A DNA stretch of 64,000 nucleotides. Origin: Acidisarcina sp. (GTDB lineage Bacteria > Acidobacteriota > Terriglobia > Terriglobales > Acidobacteriaceae). This document shows positions 61,631 to 64,000 of the stretch, one piece after another. The DNA is taken from contig DATLIY010000007.1 of NCBI GenBank assembly GCA_035539175.1, forward strand, positions 1,116,001 to 1,180,000, in the 5' to 3' direction. Position 1 is the first letter of the stretch, and each line of letters begins with the position of its first letter. The translations under genes and the position numbers were made by a program. The notes under the pieces are model-generated. The model was not told the origin of the DNA. It did no database searches and saw nothing but the letters and a program-made list of their open reading frames with translations.

Positions 61631-63886
61631 GTGCTTGCCCTTGAAACCCAGGTCCAGTTTGTCCGCGGCATCGGCCCGCGTATCGCGGAGACGATCAAGG
61701 CCAAGGGCATCCTCACCGTCGAAGATCTGCTCTACCATCTGCCGTTTCGCTATGAAGACCGGCTCAATCCTCGCGGCCTGAACGAGCTGGTCGCCGGAGA
61801 GATGGCAAGCGTCATCGGCGAGGTGCGCGGCACCGCACTGCTGCGCACGCGATCCATGCCCATCTTTGAAATGACCATCGGCCAGGGCGTGGAGACGCTC
61901 AAGTGCATGTGGTTCCACGGCACCTACCTCAAAGACAAGTTCCAGCCCGGGCAGATGGTCGCGCTCTTCGGCAAAGTGGAGCCTTCCAGCTCCAAACGCG
62001 GCTTCAAAATGATCCAGCCGCAGTTTGAGATCCTGCCCACCGACCTGGACGACGACCTCAGCCGGCTGCTCGAAGTGGGCCGCATCACGCCGGTTTACGA
62101 ATCGCTGAGCGGCACCAGCAAATTGAGCTCGCGCTGGATACGCCGCGTGATCCACGGAGTCCTTGAAGACCTCAAGGGCCAGGTGCCGGAATCGCTGCCC
62201 AGGGCGCTGTGCGAACGTCTGCAGCTTCCCAGCCGCGAGCAGTCCTTTCGCGGAGTGCACTTTCCCGAAGCGGGTACCCCCTTCGTCCAGTTGCAGTCCT
62301 CGGCGACCGCCGCCCACCGCCGCCTGATCTTTGAGGAGCTGTTCTATCTCGAATTGGGGCTTGAACTGAAGCGGCGCAAGTTCAAGGAGAAGACTGGCAT
62401 CGCGTTCCAGACAGGCAGCACCGTGCGGGAGGCGCTGCGCGAGATTCTTCCCTTCCACCCCACCACGGCGCAGAAGCGGGCCCTGGGCGAGATTGTGACC
62501 GACATGCGGCGGCCCGGCCCCATGCGCCGCCTTCTGCAGGGAGACGTCGGCTCCGGCAAAACCATCGTCGCCATGCAGGCCATGCTGGTAGCCATGGAAA
62601 ATGGCTGCCAGGCGGCCCTGATGGCCCCGACGGAGATTCTGGCTACACAGCACTACCTGGCCGCCCGCAAGCTGCTGGAGCGCTCCTCACGCCGCTACAA
62701 AACGGTTCTGCTGACTGGCTCGCTTGACGATGAGCGCAAACGCAATGCGCGGCGCGCAATTTACCAGGGAGAGGCCAACCTCGTCATCGGAACCCATGCG
62801 CTGATTGAAGAAAAGGTCGACTTCGCCAATCTCGGGCTGATCGTGGTCGATGAGCAGCACCGCTTCGGAGTCCTGCAGCGCTTTCGCCTGATGCAGAAGC
62901 CGAACGCGGCAGAACCGGATGTACTGGTGATGACCGCGACCCCCATCCCCCGCACCCTCGCCCTGTCGCTCTATGGCGATCTCGACTTGAGCGTTCTGGA
63001 CGAATTGCCGCCGGGAAGAACTCCCATCGTCACCCGGCAGGTCAGCGACGAGCGCGCCAGCGATGTCTGGCAGTTTGTCCGAAAACAGGTCGCCGCGGGG
63101 CATCAGGCATATGTCGTATATCCGGTCATCGAAGGGGCGAAGGACGATCAGCCGGAACTTGATTTCGCTCCCCCGGAGACGGAGGAAGCAACCGCGCCGG
63201 CAAAGCGCGGGACGTCCGCCTCGCGAAAAAAACCAACAAAGGCCGCCTCGCTCTTTACCGCCGACAAACCCTCGCTGAAGTCTGCCATCAGCATGTACGA
63301 CAACCTGCGCGCCAACGACCTCGCCGGCCTTCGTCTGGGGCTGCTGCACGGCCGCCTCGATTCTGACGAGAAAGAGGTCATCATGCGGCGCTTCCAGCGT
63401 GGCGAGATCGACGTCCTCATCGCCACGACGGTGATTGAAGTCGGCGTGGACGTGCCCAATGCGACGGTAATGGTGGTCGAGCACGCGGAGCGGTTCGGAT
63501 TGGCGCAACTGCACCAGTTGCGCGGCCGCGTCGGTCGCGGCGCAGCCCGGTCGTGGTGCATCCTGATGACCTCCGGCCGCATCTCCCCCAACGCCGAGCA
63601 GCGATTGGCTGCCATGGTGCGCACCCAGGATGGGTTTGAACTGGCGGAGCTGGATCTGCAGCTACGCGGCCCCGGAGAGTTCTTCGGAACCCGCCAGGCG
63701 GGTCTGCCGGACTTTCGCGTAGCCAGCCTGGTGCGCGACCGCGCTCTGCTGGAGCAGGCCAAGCAGGAGGCCGCCCGCTTCGTACAGCAGCCCCTGGCGG
63801 AGGCCACCGAAGAAGAAAAAGCCCGCGTCTGGAAGCAACTGAAAGATGCCTGGCAACGCCGCTACGGTCTGGTTGAAGCAGGGTAG
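61631..63886 (+). CDS. recG: ATP-dependent DNA helicase RecG
   Basis: 751 residues; remodels stalled forks and branched DNA. The N-terminal wedge/OB domain (VQFVRGIGPRIAETIKAKG, HLPFRYEDR) leads to the helicase core: GDVGSGKT at 304-311, DEQHRFGVLQR, MTATPIPRTLALSLYGDLD and QLRGRVGRGAARSWC, ending with the TRG-like LDLQLRGPGEFFGTRQAG. The usual size is about 690; here roughly 45 extra residues, Lys/Ala/Thr-rich, sit in the second RecA domain (about 503-550). The frame extends 57 codons upstream, but GTG 61631 starts the conserved region and has TAGCAT seven bases before. Confidence 0.95.
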   Translation: MLALETQVQFVRGIGPRIAETIKAKGILTVEDLLYHLPFRYEDRLNPRGLNELVAGEMASVIGEVRGTALLRTRSMPIFEMTIGQGVETLKCMWFHGTYLKDKFQPGQMVALFGKVEPSSSKRGFKMIQPQFEILPTDLDDDLSRLLEVGRITPVYESLSGTSKLSSRWIRRVIHGVLEDLKGQVPESLPRALCERLQLPSREQSFRGVHFPEAGTPFVQLQSSATAAHRRLIFEELFYLELGLELKRRKFKEKTGIAFQTGSTVREALREILPFHPTTAQKRALGEIVTDMRRPGPMRRLLQGDVGSGKTIVAMQAMLVAMENGCQAALMAPTEILATQHYLAARKLLERSSRRYKTVLLTGSLDDERKRNARRAIYQGEANLVIGTHALIEEKVDFANLGLIVVDEQHRFGVLQRFRLMQKPNAAEPDVLVMTATPIPRTLALSLYGDLDLSVLDELPPGRTPIVTRQVSDERASDVWQFVRKQVAAGHQAYVVYPVIEGAKDDQPELDFAPPETEEATAPAKRGTSASRKKPTKAASLFTADKPSLKSAISMYDNLRANDLAGLRLGLLHGRLDSDEKEVIMRRFQRGEIDVLIATTVIEVGVDVPNATVMVVEHAERFGLAQLHQLRGRVGRGAARSWCILMTSGRISPNAEQRLAAMVRTQDGFELAELDLQLRGPGEFFGTRQAGLPDFRVASLVRDRALLEQAKQEAARFVQQPLAEATEEEKARVWKQLKDAWQRRYGLVEAG

Positions 63887-63894
63887 GAACAGCG

Positions 63895-63940
63895 GGTCAG
63901 CAAGTCGGCGGAAAAGCGGTTAGCAAGTCAGCAAAAAAGC
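63895..63940 (+). repeat. 23-bp imperfect tandem repeat after recG
   Basis: Two adjacent 23-base units, beginning GGTCAGCAAGTC and GGTTAGCAAGTC and both ending AAAAGC, differ at four positions. Inverted relatives (CGCTAAC, CGCCAACCGCC) follow at 63966-64000, so the region can fold back. It continues past the window edge and belongs to the same repeat family as the copy at queA. Confidence 0.6.
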
Positions 63941-64000
63941 AGCCTCAGTCGCCTCTATTCCCCTTCGCTAACTCGCGTTTCGCCAACCGCCTTTTTAGCT

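Overview
The window reads as a chromosomal, housekeeping-dense segment of a Gram-negative, moderately GC-rich bacterium. LptE, an arabinose-5-phosphate isomerase (KDO/LPS pathway), a class A penicillin-binding protein and separate thiol-disulfide proteins in the envelope point to a diderm. The mixture of a sedolisin (S53) protease, an M13 peptidase, a deoxyhypusine-synthase-like protein and a DUF2905 protein is the kind seen in soil Acidobacteriota (class Terriglobia). That placement is an inference from gene content, because no rRNA is present. I see no tRNA, rRNA, CRISPR array, insertion sequence or prophage.

Layout. 1-2.7 kb: phoH-ybeY-CorC/HlyC-type gene on the minus strand (RNA/ribosome quality control plus a CBS membrane protein), with a terminator after phoH. 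3-11.2 kb: an O-methyltransferase, rpsT with clear promoter and terminator, a secreted beta-propeller-like protein, M13 and S53 secreted proteases facing each other, and an EamA transporter. 11.2-16.7 kb (minus): tilS, ftsH, lptE, holA. 16.9-23.3 kb (plus): ispD-ispF (MEP isoprenoid pathway), an M14 carboxypeptidase, a family 39 glycosyltransferase, gltX. 23.4-30.3 kb: DsbD-N-like and TlpA pair (minus), then kdsD, proS and a bifunctional penicillin-binding protein (plus). 30.3-35.1 kb: an Lhr-type giant helicase (minus). 35.2-39.9 kb: a compact nucleoside-salvage operon, cdd-deoA-nupC-punA-udk. 40-43 kb: PepSY and DUF2062 proteins, an S1/P1 nuclease and the deoxyhypusine synthase homologue. 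43.4-49.3 kb: a phosphorelay cassette (hybrid kinase with two receivers, lone receiver, lone Hpt) followed by a membrane SpoIIE/PP2C phosphatase. 49.3-53.7 kb: accessory genes (DUF1801, SGNH hydrolase, ArsR-SRPBCC-DinB operon, ion channel). 53.7-63.9 kb: DUF2905, xseA, glmM, polA, queA, DUF374 acyltransferase and recG.

The most striking signal is not a gene. For twelve genes (tilS, ispD, cdd, the S1/P1 nuclease, the DHS homologue, arsR, DUF2905, xseA, polA, queA, the DUF374 acyltransferase, recG) a TANNNT hexamer resembling a -10 box lies 6 to 10 bases before the ATG or GTG, with no usable Shine-Dalgarno sequence. This is what leaderless transcripts look like. Other genes here have good GGAGG-type ribosome sites, so the genome appears to run two initiation modes side by side. 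Further oddities are a sedolisin without its calcium ligands, a DNA polymerase I without proofreading residues, an IspF with a remodelled loop and a C-terminal extension, a YbeY with a histone-H1-like tail, and a dispersed GGTTAGC-type repeat around polA/queA and after recG.
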